DNA from: CAYJDG01 sp964368875
GTDB taxonomy: Bacteria > Pseudomonadota > Alphaproteobacteria > Micavibrionales > Micavibrionaceae
Assembly: GCA_964368875.1 (NCBI GenBank)
Contig: CAYJDG010000035.1
Span: 1 to 22,922 of the forward strand
Direction: 5' to 3'
Length of the DNA stretch: 22,922 bases
In this document: positions 7,127-13,893 of the stretch, piece by piece
Layout of the letters: each line of letters begins with the position of its first letter
Numbering within the stretch: the first letter of the stretch is position 1
Notes under the pieces: generated by a model
The model's database searches: none
Told to the model about the DNA's origin: nothing
The model's input: the letters and a program-made list of their open reading frames with translations, nothing else
Position numbers and translations under genes: made by a program

Positions 7127-7564
7127 TTATTCTGTGTCTGCATCGAGCGCAGCTTGCACCGCATCGGTCAGATTCATGTATTCGTTGAGGCCGCCGATCA
7201 CATTGCCCTTGTCATCGCGCCCGATGATATCGGTGCCAATCGTGATGCGTTCAAGACGAGCGTCCCAGGCGATGTAGCCCATGCTGTAGGTTTCAGAAAA
7301 GATACAGCTGAAGGATTCTTCGCCTTCGTAGCCATAGGCTTTGTTCTTGATGGTGGTATCAAGCGTAACCTGACGTCCGAGGGTTTCCTTGCTGTAGGTA
7401 ACTTTTTTAACTTTGGCGATCTGGCGGTCGTATTTTTCAGTGGCCAGCAGGGAGGTCACACCTGCCTCACAGCCCTTGGAAAGCTTGGCATCAGCCTCTT
7501 CCCTTGATGAGCAGCCAGTCAGCAATACGGAGGCACACAAAAATAACGCGGCATATTTTTTCAT
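7127..7564 (-). CDS. Small lipoprotein of unknown function inside the ilv operon
   Basis: 145 residues. The ATG at 7564 is chosen because AAGGGA (7571-7576) is 6 nt upstream; the ATG at 7570 abuts that site. The N-terminus is a lipoprotein signal peptide with lipobox LTGC at residues 15-18, C18 being the lipidated residue. The residues after it are Ser-Ser, so outer-membrane sorting is expected. The mature part has a second cysteine pair (SKGCEAG near the start, FSCIF in the middle) that could form a disulfide. I do not recognise a family. Its ribosome site overlaps the ilvN stop codon and it lies 33 nt before ilvC, so it is co-transcribed with the pathway. A link to branched-chain synthesis is not evident. 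Confidence 0.8.
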   Translation of the reverse strand: MKKYAALFLCASVLLTGCSSREEADAKLSKGCEAGVTSLLATEKYDRQIAKVKKVTYSKETLGRQVTLDTTIKNKAYGYEGEESFSCIFSETYSMGYIAWDARLERITIGTDIIGRDDKGNVIGGLNEYMNLTDAVQAALDADTE

Positions 7565-7574
7565 GGTCATTCCC

Positions 7575-8147
7575 TTAAAAATTAACTTTTTTCTTACCGC
7601 GCAGCATCGCAGCCACACCGGTGCGGCTGATCTCGATCAGGCCGAGCGGACGCATCAGTTCGATGATCGCATTGACCTTTTCAGTCGTGCCAGTGATTTC
7701 AAAAACGAAACTCTCGAGCGTCGAGTCGACAACTTTGGCGCGGAAAATATCGGCAACGCGCAGAGCTTCGATACGATTTTCTTTTTTGCCAACGACTTTT
7801 AGCAGAGCGAGTTCGCGCTCAAGATGCGGGCCTTCTTCGGTCAGGTCGGCGACTTCGTGAACCGGGACAAGGCGCTCAAGCTGATGGCGGATCTGGTCGA
7901 CGACGTGCATGGTGCCGTTGCAGACGATGGTGATGCGCGAGAGACGTTTGGTGTGATCGGTTTCGGCAACCGTCAGGCTTTCGATGTTATAACCGCGACC
8001 GGAGAAAAGTCCGATGACGCGGGCGAGCACGCCGGGTTCGTTGTCGACGAGAATGACAAGGGTATGCGCCTCGATCGGCTTCTCTTTCGGAGCCGCACCG
8101 TAGACGCTGGTTTTATCCTGTACCGACACTTTAGAGGTTCGGGCCAT
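7575..8147 (-). CDS. ilvN: Acetolactate synthase regulatory (small) subunit
   Basis: 190 residues from the ATG at 8147, which has GAGGAT 4-5 nt upstream; longer in-frame starts would lie deep in the preceding gene. It binds IlvB and confers valine feedback inhibition on the first common step of valine/leucine/isoleucine synthesis. The ACT domain spans about residues 27-100 (TLVILVDNEPGVLARVIGLF, GRGYNIESLTVAE). The C-terminal ALS_ss domain follows (ELALLKVVGKK, RVADIFRAKVVD, GLIEISRTGVAAMLRG). It is nearer the alphaproteobacterial IlvH-like length than the short enteric IlvN (about 96 residues). It overlaps the upstream gene by 17 nt, indicating coupled translation. Confidence 0.95.
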   Translation of the reverse strand: MARTSKVSVQDKTSVYGAAPKEKPIEAHTLVILVDNEPGVLARVIGLFSGRGYNIESLTVAETDHTKRLSRITIVCNGTMHVVDQIRHQLERLVPVHEVADLTEEGPHLERELALLKVVGKKENRIEALRVADIFRAKVVDSTLESFVFEITGTTEKVNAIIELMRPLGLIEISRTGVAAMLRGKKKVNF

Positions 8148-8577
8148 TTTTATCCTCAATCTGGGTTGATATGCCGATCCAATTGACCACATCGCGAGCA
8201 GTGTGAAAAGGTTTCCCGGCCATTTTTTTAACGGCTTCGTCATAATTTCCGCCATTGGCGTTGATCTGCCGTTCAAGCATATCGTCGAGATTGCCCTGAT
8301 CGATGTCCAGATCCTCGATCAGCCGGTCGCTGGGTAATAATGGAAAATCCGGCAAGCCCACTTGTATCAACAAGTCATCATAAATACGGCGTAAGCGCTC
8401 CTGTGGCCAATCGGGGAAGTCGGCCAGAAAATGCGACCAGCTGTCGACGCCATCACGTGCTGCCGCACGATTCTTGAGCTGGCGCAAACGTCGCTGATAG
8501 GTGATGAAACCTAGAGCGGAGCTGACCAGCATCATCAGTACCAACGCGATGCCGACAAAGAGAAGATTGCGCAGCAT
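8131..8577 (-). CDS. Membrane-anchored protein of unknown function between ilvB and ilvN
   Basis: 148 residues. The ATG directly follows the ilvB stop (TAGATG), so it depends on translational coupling. Residues 4-26 are one hydrophobic helix, then a basic stretch (YQRRLRQLKNRAAAR), giving an N-out/C-in anchor with a cytosolic domain. Residues 70-140 (PSDRLIEDLDIDQGNLDDML, then FHTARDVVNWIG) resemble the spacing and charge pattern of an acyl-carrier-protein fold of the DUF1493 kind. The phosphopantetheine serine of DSL is absent (DQG here), so it would not carry a prosthetic group. This likeness is my inference and is weak. Its place between the two acetolactate synthase subunits is unusual. 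Confidence 0.75.
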   Translation of the reverse strand: MLRNLLFVGIALVLMMLVSSALGFITYQRRLRQLKNRAAARDGVDSWSHFLADFPDWPQERLRRIYDDLLIQVGLPDFPLLPSDRLIEDLDIDQGNLDDMLERQINANGGNYDEAVKKMAGKPFHTARDVVNWIGISTQIEDKNGPNL

Positions 8578-10401
8578 CTAGACGAGCGTCTTATCAAATT
8601 TCTCGGCGTCAGCAGCGAGGATCATCTCATTATGTGCCTTGCCGGACGGAATCATCGGGAAGCAGTTTTCCTTTTGATCGACGCAGACATCGACAATGGT
8701 GACGCGATCGGTCTTGAGCATTTCCTGAATGACGCCATCGAGCTGGTCGGGCGTTTCAGCGCGCAAGCCGATGCCGCCATAGGCTTCGGCGAGTTTGACG
8801 AAGTCGGGCAGGGACTCGGTGTAGCTTGAGGAATAACGCTGACCATGCAGCAGTTCCTGCCACTGGCGGACCATGCCCATCCACTGGTTATTCAGGATGA
8901 AGATTTTAACAGGCAGTTTGTATTGAACGGCGGTGCTCAGTTCTTGAATGTTCATCAGAATCGAGGCCTCGCCCGCAACATCGACGACCATCGCGCCAGG
9001 GTTGGCCATCTGGGCGCCAACTGCGGCTGGCAGACCGTAGCCCATCGTGCCAAGACCGCCAGAGGTCAGCCATTTGTTTGGCTTGTCAAACTTGAGGAAC
9101 TGCGCCGCCCACATCTGGTGCTGGCCGACCTCGGTGGTGATGATCACGTCCTTGTGCTTGTTCAGGTGATGCTGCAAGCGCTCCAGTGCAAATTGCGGCT
9201 TGATGATCTTGTCCGATTTTTTATAGCTGAGACATTTGACGGCACGCCATTTTTCAATCTGCGCCCACCATTGCTTGAGGGCCGCCTGATCCGGTTTGTA
9301 GGCACGGCGTTTCCAAACCGCGATCATCGCCTTCAGGGCTTCAGTCGCATCTGCCGGAATGCCGATATCGACGCGGACGATTTTATTGATCGAAGATGGG
9401 TCAATATCGATATGGATTTTCTTGGATCCAGGTGAGAAGGCGTCGAGACGACCGGTCACACGGTCATCAAAGCGTGCGCCAATGTTGATCATGACATCGC
9501 AGTCATGCATGGCCCAGTTCGCCTCGAAGGTGCCATGCATGCCGAGCATGCCGAGATGCTGTTTGTCGCTGGTTGGATAACAGCCAAGGCCCATCAGTGT
9601 CGACGTGTTCGGATAGCCCGTCATCTGGACAAACTGGGTCAGAAGCTTGGCTGCCTCAGGCCCGGCATTGATCACACCGCCGCCAGTATAGAAGATCGGG
9701 CGTTTGGCTTTGGCGATCATTTCAACCGCGGCTTCGATCTTGCCGATATCCGGCTGGGTGCGGGGTTGGTAGCGCGACAGATCGGCTTTCTTTTGTGGCT
9801 TGTAAGGGCCGGGAGCGAACTGGATATCTTTCGGCAGATCGATCACGACCGGACCTGGGCGGCCTGATTTCGCGACATGGAAAGCTTCGTGGATGATCTG
9901 CGAGAGATCATTGACGTTTTTAACAAGATAATTGTGCTTGGTGCAGTGACGGGTGATGCCAACCGTATCGGCTTCCTGAAATGCATCGGTGCCGATCAGG
10001 AAGGATGGAACCTGTCCGGTTATACAGACCATCGGGATCGAATCCATCAGCGCATCGGTCAGGCCGGTGACGGCATTGGTCGCGCCGGGGCCGGAGGTCA
10101 CGAGAACGCAGCCAACTTTCCCAGTCGAGCGGGCATAGCCTTCGGCTGCGTGGGCGGCGCCGCCTTCCTGACGAACCAGAACATGTTTGATTTTTTTCTG
10201 CTTGAAGAGGGCATCGTAGATCGGGAGGACTGCGCCGCCCGGATACCCGAAGATGGTATCGACGCCGTTTTCGATGAGGGCCTGAATGACGATCTCGGCT
10301 CCGGTCAGAGTCTGGACCGACTCTTTCGCTTTCGGGGCAGCTTTCGCTTTGGACTCTTTAACCAACGCAATCTTTGGTTTGGTCTTCGATTTGGCAGTCA
10401 T
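8578..10401 (-). CDS. ilvB: Acetolactate synthase catalytic (large) subunit
   Basis: 607 residues. It condenses two pyruvates, or pyruvate plus 2-oxobutyrate, using ThDP, Mg2+ and FAD: the first committed step to valine, leucine and isoleucine. About 30 N-terminal residues are a Lys/Ala-rich extension. The ThDP pyrophosphate/pyrimidine domain follows with GYPGGAVLPIYDAL and the catalytic Glu E79 (VRQEGG). The central FAD domain has TLMGLG and INIGARFDDRVTG. The C-terminal ThDP motif reads AGEAS...FILNN, with Glu where the GDG motif has Asp, at normal spacing to NN. AAGGTG lies 7 nt before the ATG. It is the first structural gene after the attenuator. Confidence 0.97.
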   Translation of the reverse strand: MTAKSKTKPKIALVKESKAKAAPKAKESVQTLTGAEIVIQALIENGVDTIFGYPGGAVLPIYDALFKQKKIKHVLVRQEGGAAHAAEGYARSTGKVGCVLVTSGPGATNAVTGLTDALMDSIPMVCITGQVPSFLIGTDAFQEADTVGITRHCTKHNYLVKNVNDLSQIIHEAFHVAKSGRPGPVVIDLPKDIQFAPGPYKPQKKADLSRYQPRTQPDIGKIEAAVEMIAKAKRPIFYTGGGVINAGPEAAKLLTQFVQMTGYPNTSTLMGLGCYPTSDKQHLGMLGMHGTFEANWAMHDCDVMINIGARFDDRVTGRLDAFSPGSKKIHIDIDPSSINKIVRVDIGIPADATEALKAMIAVWKRRAYKPDQAALKQWWAQIEKWRAVKCLSYKKSDKIIKPQFALERLQHHLNKHKDVIITTEVGQHQMWAAQFLKFDKPNKWLTSGGLGTMGYGLPAAVGAQMANPGAMVVDVAGEASILMNIQELSTAVQYKLPVKIFILNNQWMGMVRQWQELLHGQRYSSSYTESLPDFVKLAEAYGGIGLRAETPDQLDGVIQEMLKTDRVTIVDVCVDQKENCFPMIPSGKAHNEMILAADAEKFDKTLV

Positions 10402-10443
10402 CTACATCACCTTGGTTTTTTAAGTTTTATAGTCGGTTACAAC

Positions 10444-10473
10444 AAAAAACGCCCTGACTTTCATCTGGGCGTT
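10444..10473 (-). terminator. Attenuator terminator before ilvB
   Basis: On the minus strand AACGCCC (10467-10473) pairs with GGGCGTT (10448-10454), followed by a run of six T. It lies between the leader-peptide stop and ilvB, so it can only act as an attenuator for the operon. Confidence 0.9.
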
Positions 10474-10568
10474 GCGGGAAAGATTTGACCTGAGTTTAGA
10501 GCAGGTTCCGCAACGCCTCGCTAAGAAGCACCACCACAAGCAGTAGCACGTTGCCGATGAGGGCAACG
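10448..10568 (-). promoter_or_regulatory. Transcription attenuator of the ilv operon (mutually exclusive hairpins)
   Basis: In RNA order the leader has five segments: A CGTTGCC (10562-10568), B GGCAACG (10549-10555), C GGCGTTGCGG (10508-10517), D CCGCAACGCC (10468-10477) and E GGGCGTT (10448-10454). A pairs B, B pairs C (6 bp), C pairs D (perfect 10 bp, antiterminator) and D pairs E (terminator). The Leu/Val codon run lies just after B. A ribosome stalled there masks B, freeing C to pair D and allowing read-through. A ribosome that reaches the leader stop masks C, so D-E forms. This is the classical amino-acid attenuation logic; the roles are inferred from pairing only. Confidence 0.85.
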
Positions 10569-10606
10569 GGGTTAGGCGCTTGAATGGCTGCGGTTTTTGC
10601 GGTCAT
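10496..10606 (-). CDS. ilvL: ilv operon leader peptide
   Basis: 36 codons, ATG at 10606, stop TAA at 10496-10498. 16 of 36 residues are branched-chain: 9 Leu, 5 Val and 2 Ile. The run VLLLVVVLL is at residues 20-28, preceded by VALIG. Its job is to sense charged tRNA-Leu, tRNA-Val and tRNA-Ile through ribosome stalling, not to act as a protein. The codons read overlap segment B and the last codons overlap segment C of the attenuator. There is no Shine-Dalgarno sequence, and the -10 box ends 7 nt before the ATG, so translation probably starts on a leaderless transcript. The gene symbol is by function; sequence is not conserved in such peptides. Confidence 0.88.
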   Translation of the reverse strand: MTAKTAAIQAPNPVALIGNVLLLVVVLLSEALRNLL

Positions 10607-10613
10607 AAGAAGA

Positions 10614-10642
10614 TTATTACGCCGGAAGCTTCGCAGATGCAA
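10614..10642 (-). promoter_or_regulatory. Promoter of the ilv operon
   Basis: On the minus strand TTGCAT (10637-10642), a 17-nt spacer, and TAATAA (10614-10619). Transcription would begin at about 10606-10607, which is the leader-peptide ATG. Confidence 0.6.
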
Positions 10643-10669
10643 TAAAAGATAAAAAGAATCTGAATATAT

Positions 10670-10699
10670 TTGACATAATCATTAATCATGCGGTACGGT
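10670..10699 (+). promoter_or_regulatory. Possible promoter of the sigma-factor gene
   Basis: Perfect TTGACA at 10670-10675, an 18-nt spacer and TACGGT at 10694-10699 (weak -10), ending 7 nt before the ATG at 10707. It is divergent from the ilv promoter; the two -35 boxes are 27 nt apart. Confidence 0.4.
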
Positions 10700-10706
10700 G
10701 TTGTCC

Positions 10707-11420
10707 ATGAAAAGAGCATTTATAGCGACTGAGGCCAAAGCCGACCTCGCCAAACAGGTCGAGGCCCTTGGGGTGCGCATCGTCAACGATCATGACAATG
10801 ACGCATTTGAACAGTATTTCTCGTTGAAAAAATCCAGCCTGCTACACAGCGCGTGGAAAGTCAGCCGCAACGACGATTATGCGGAAGAAGCCCTGCAGGA
10901 TGCGATGCTGAAAGTTTTGCGTCTGATGGAAGAGCGTCGTCAGGGCAACTTCGAACATGCCTTCTGCCATACGCCCTCATATTTCAATACATGGATGCAT
11001 AGCATCGTCATTAATAAGGCAAAAAATAATATCAGCCGTGAAGACCCGGATTCGCGAGTCTCACTCAGCACGACAGAAGAAGATCCTGAAGATGGCTACG
11101 GTCAGCGCGTGCATGCTGCGGTGGATTCGCCGTGGACGATATCTGCAACATTTCTTGAGCCAAGCGCCGCTTTGAGCCAGATACAACGTCGCGTCGCCGC
11201 GGCAGAATTTTTAGAACATCTTGAGCAGCAGGCTCTCACCGACCCAAGTCTGCGCGCCGTTCTGACCACGACCTATAGCGATGATTCAAACGAGGGCTTC
11301 CCGGCCATGAGTTATCAGGAACGTGCAGATACTGATGGCGTCGCGATCGGCACTATTCGCAGCCGTATCAACCGGGCCCGTGCTGTTCTGCGCGATAAAC
11401 ACGACCTCAAATTCGATTAA
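10707..11420 (+). CDS. Sigma-70 family RNA polymerase sigma factor, ECF-like
   Basis: 237 residues from the ATG at 10707. A GTG three codons earlier overlaps the -10-like box and is less likely. Residues 44-110 match sigma region 2 (LLHSAWKVSRNDDYAEEALQ, DAMLKVLRLM, then FNTWMHSIVINKAKNNIS). About residues 190-232 match region 4 (SYQERADTDGVAIGTIRSRI, NRARAVLRDK), a helix-turn-helix for the -35 element. The linker is long and acidic (TTEEDPEDGYG), and there is an unusual N-terminal 30 residues. No anti-sigma gene is adjacent, so regulation is not visible. Its stop overlaps that of the convergent miaA by 4 nt (TTAA). Confidence 0.82.
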   Translation: MKRAFIATEAKADLAKQVEALGVRIVNDHDNDAFEQYFSLKKSSLLHSAWKVSRNDDYAEEALQDAMLKVLRLMEERRQGNFEHAFCHTPSYFNTWMHSIVINKAKNNISREDPDSRVSLSTTEEDPEDGYGQRVHAAVDSPWTISATFLEPSAALSQIQRRVAAAEFLEHLEQQALTDPSLRAVLTTTYSDDSNEGFPAMSYQERADTDGVAIGTIRSRINRARAVLRDKHDLKFD

Positions 11421-12283
11421 GCCTTCATCTGGTGCTTGAACCACGTGCACTGGCGCTTGGCGTAATGTCGCGTTTCGGCCTGTGCCAGCATCACCGCCGT
11501 TTCAAGCGGCATCTCTCCGCGGACATGTTGTTGCAGATACTGGAAGCCGAGCGCATGCGTGACCGGTGCATCAATAGGGACTTTTCCGCTCATCAACTGG
11601 TCATCAAAGGCGCGGGCTTCTTCGAGCGCGCCCATCTCAATCATTTTTAAAAATCGCGCGTCGCAAGTTTCATATAAATCACCACGCAGCGGCATGAGCA
11701 GCTCGACTGCAAATTCAAGATCCGGATCAGGCGCTATTTTTGGCAGGGTGTGCCAGTAGGCGAGACCTTTGCCAGTGTGCGAGAAAACTTCCCATGCTCG
11801 GATGATGCGCTGGCGGTTATGCGGGTCGAGTTTTGCGCAGGTTTCGGGATCGCTTTCCCTGAAGGCTTTAAAGAATGCCTCAATGCCGATTTTATCCATC
11901 AGCTCCTCGCCCAGCAGGCGGATTTCATCGGGAATTTCCGGTATCGGCGACAGGCCTTCCATTAGCGCTTTGAGATAAAATCCGGTCCCGCCAACGACGA
12001 TCGGAGTCTGGCCGTTGTGAAGGGCGGCATGAATTTCAGTCAGCGCAAAGTCCCGCCAGATGATCGCCGAACACGCCTGCGCGGGCTCAAGCAGGCCATA
12101 GAGCCGATGCGGCGCACGGGCCAGATCATCCGCTGCGGGCCGCGCGGTGAGGATTGGCAGGGCGTCATAGATCTGCAGAGAGTCCGCATTGATGATCACA
12201 CCGTTCCGTTTTTCGGCCAAAGCCAGAGCATGCGCTGATTTTCCGCTGGCTGTGGGTCCGGCAATGATGTGTACGGTTTGCAT
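11417..12283 (-). CDS. miaA: tRNA dimethylallyltransferase
   Basis: 288 residues, slightly shorter than the usual 300-316. It transfers the dimethylallyl group to N6 of A37 in tRNAs reading UNN codons, stabilising codon-anticodon pairing. The P-loop GPTASGKS is at residues 9-16, followed by INADSLQIYDALPILTARP (dimethylallyl-diphosphate-site Asp and target-base region) and VVGGTGFYLKAL. The C-terminus has the conserved THALGFQYLQQH and TRHYAKRQCTWFKHQ. No strong Shine-Dalgarno sequence; TACAAT ends 5 nt before the ATG. It is divergent from the membrane-protein gene. Confidence 0.96.
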   Translation of the reverse strand: MQTVHIIAGPTASGKSAHALALAEKRNGVIINADSLQIYDALPILTARPAADDLARAPHRLYGLLEPAQACSAIIWRDFALTEIHAALHNGQTPIVVGGTGFYLKALMEGLSPIPEIPDEIRLLGEELMDKIGIEAFFKAFRESDPETCAKLDPHNRQRIIRAWEVFSHTGKGLAYWHTLPKIAPDPDLEFAVELLMPLRGDLYETCDARFLKMIEMGALEEARAFDDQLMSGKVPIDAPVTHALGFQYLQQHVRGEMPLETAVMLAQAETRHYAKRQCTWFKHQMKA

Positions 12284-12351
12284 GGTTTATTGTAGGATAT
12301 GTGCGGTGTGTCCGAAAGACTTTCTTCTCCGGCTTGGCGGTATGGTTCAAT

Positions 12352-13887
12352 ATGATCAGCTCTCTCCTCAATAAGTTTTCGACTCTGCGCGTCTCGTATG
12401 ACCCGCTGACGATTTTCTCGGTTGTCTTTGCCTTTTACAGCCTCTTTCATATGCACTACGACCAGTCCAATGAACTGGCAGTGCGCTTGCCGATCCTAGT
12501 ATGCGCGAGCTTGGTACTTTTCCGTCCGGCTGTGCCGCTATTCTTGGCAGCCCTCTCTGCCGCCTTGCTCTTTGAGCACTGGATGGGCATGCCGACCGGA
12601 TCCAATCACACGATTATGAGTTTTATTTTCTCCGCGATAATTCTGATCGCCGTTTGTATTCAAGCGGTACAGAAGCGCGGCTGGCCGGACGACGCGCAGG
12701 AAATATTTTCGATCATCGCTCCAGCTGGGCGCGTGCTCTTGATCACAATGTATTTCTTTGGCGTGTTTCACAAAATCAATACGGATTTTCTCAATCCGGA
12801 TTCGAGCTGCGCCTCAGCGCTGGTTAGTTTTTTCATTTTCTTCGGCCCGGACACACAGATCGAACGCTCGGCTCTTTATATTGCTTCTTACGGGGCGCTC
12901 ATTGCCGAAACAATCATTCTCATCCTCTTATTGGTGCCGCGCACGCGCTATTGGGCTGTCTGCGCTGGTGTGTTATTTCATTTCCTGATCGCACTCAGCG
13001 CCTATCGCAACTACATCCCCTTCACCCTCTTTTGCACTGCGCTGCACATGCTGTTTCTCGATGGCAGCATGCTGGCGCGCCTCAAAGGCTCGTTGTGGTG
13101 GCAGGCCTTCCGCGCTCCGGCATTTCAGTCCTTGCGCATGGGCGTGCTGCTTTACGCAGCGGTGATGTTCGCCATCTATTCAAAGGTCGCCGCCGACGAA
13201 CTTGATCCGGCGCGGAGCATCGTGCTGTGGCTCCCACTCGGCGTACTGCTCAGTCTGGTTATCCTGATTTACGATTATCCCGGCAAAGGTAAGTCATCGA
13301 GCAATACGCTCGGTACGCCGCCGACACGAACAGGACGAATCCAGCGCGGACTTTATCTGGGGGTCACAGGACTTTTTTTCCTGAGTTGTTTTAGCCCCTA
13401 TATCGGCTTGAAATCGTCCCAGGCCATCGCCATGTTCTCAAATCTGCATGTTGAAAACGGCGTCTCAAACCATCTTATTTTCCAAAAGCAAATCCCATGG
13501 TTCGATAATCTGAACCACAGCGTTGAGATCGTGAGTGTTTCCGACCTCAACAATCCACTGATCAATTATCCAGCTCCCGACGTGCAGATGGCACGGTATG
13601 CATTCGAGGATTTCATGTCGCGTCACCCGGACCTGAAGGTGACTTACATCATCGACGGTGAGACCAAGACGCTCGATGGCATGACGCCTGAGCAGATCAA
13701 GGCATGGACCAAGAACCCGATTGCCCGCAAGTTCATGGTGTTCGAGCCGATTTATATGAAGCTGCCTAAAACCTGTTTCGAATCGTTCGACCGCTACCGC
13801 CTGGAATACCGCCCTGACAAGAACCGCTGGTTCAAAAAGACCGAAGCCCCGACCAAGGACGGGGCTTCGGTTGAACCTTATAAATAG
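12352..13887 (+). CDS. Polytopic membrane protein, HTTM (vitamin K carboxylase)-like
   Basis: 511 residues from the ATG at 12352. A GTG at 12301 would add 17 residues but overlaps the miaA upstream region; neither start has a clear ribosome site. About ten hydrophobic segments span residues 15-375, followed by a soluble C-terminal domain of about 130 residues. YFFGVFHKINTDFLNP (H140-K141) resembles the conserved loop of HTTM proteins, a family related to gamma-glutamyl carboxylase; function is unknown. The C-terminal domain (VQMARYAFEDFMSRHPDLKV, FDRYRLEYRP) may face the periplasm. Its last 18 codons contain the terminator of the facing degP gene. Confidence 0.65.
   Translation: MISSLLNKFSTLRVSYDPLTIFSVVFAFYSLFHMHYDQSNELAVRLPILVCASLVLFRPAVPLFLAALSAALLFEHWMGMPTGSNHTIMSFIFSAIILIAVCIQAVQKRGWPDDAQEIFSIIAPAGRVLLITMYFFGVFHKINTDFLNPDSSCASALVSFFIFFGPDTQIERSALYIASYGALIAETIILILLLVPRTRYWAVCAGVLFHFLIALSAYRNYIPFTLFCTALHMLFLDGSMLARLKGSLWWQAFRAPAFQSLRMGVLLYAAVMFAIYSKVAADELDPARSIVLWLPLGVLLSLVILIYDYPGKGKSSSNTLGTPPTRTGRIQRGLYLGVTGLFFLSCFSPYIGLKSSQAIAMFSNLHVENGVSNHLIFQKQIPWFDNLNHSVEIVSVSDLNNPLINYPAPDVQMARYAFEDFMSRHPDLKVTYIIDGETKTLDGMTPEQIKAWTKNPIARKFMVFEPIYMKLPKTCFESFDRYRLEYRPDKNRWFKKTEAPTKDGASVEPYK
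13834..13871 (-). terminator. degP terminator embedded in the facing gene
   Basis: A perfect 12-bp stem (13840-13851 with 13860-13871) encloses an 8-nt loop. On the minus strand it is followed by C and five T (13834-13839). It starts 23 nt past the degP stop but lies wholly inside the last codons of the convergent membrane-protein gene. On the plus strand no T-run follows, so it is mainly a minus-strand terminator. Confidence 0.85.
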
Positions 13888-13893
13888 GCCGGC

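Noticed and set aside
8578..10401. Glu instead of Asp in the GDG motif of IlvB as a sign of inactivity
   Set aside because: Spacing to NN and all other catalytic motifs are intact; I believe this variant is common in related IlvB proteins, so no loss of function is claimed.
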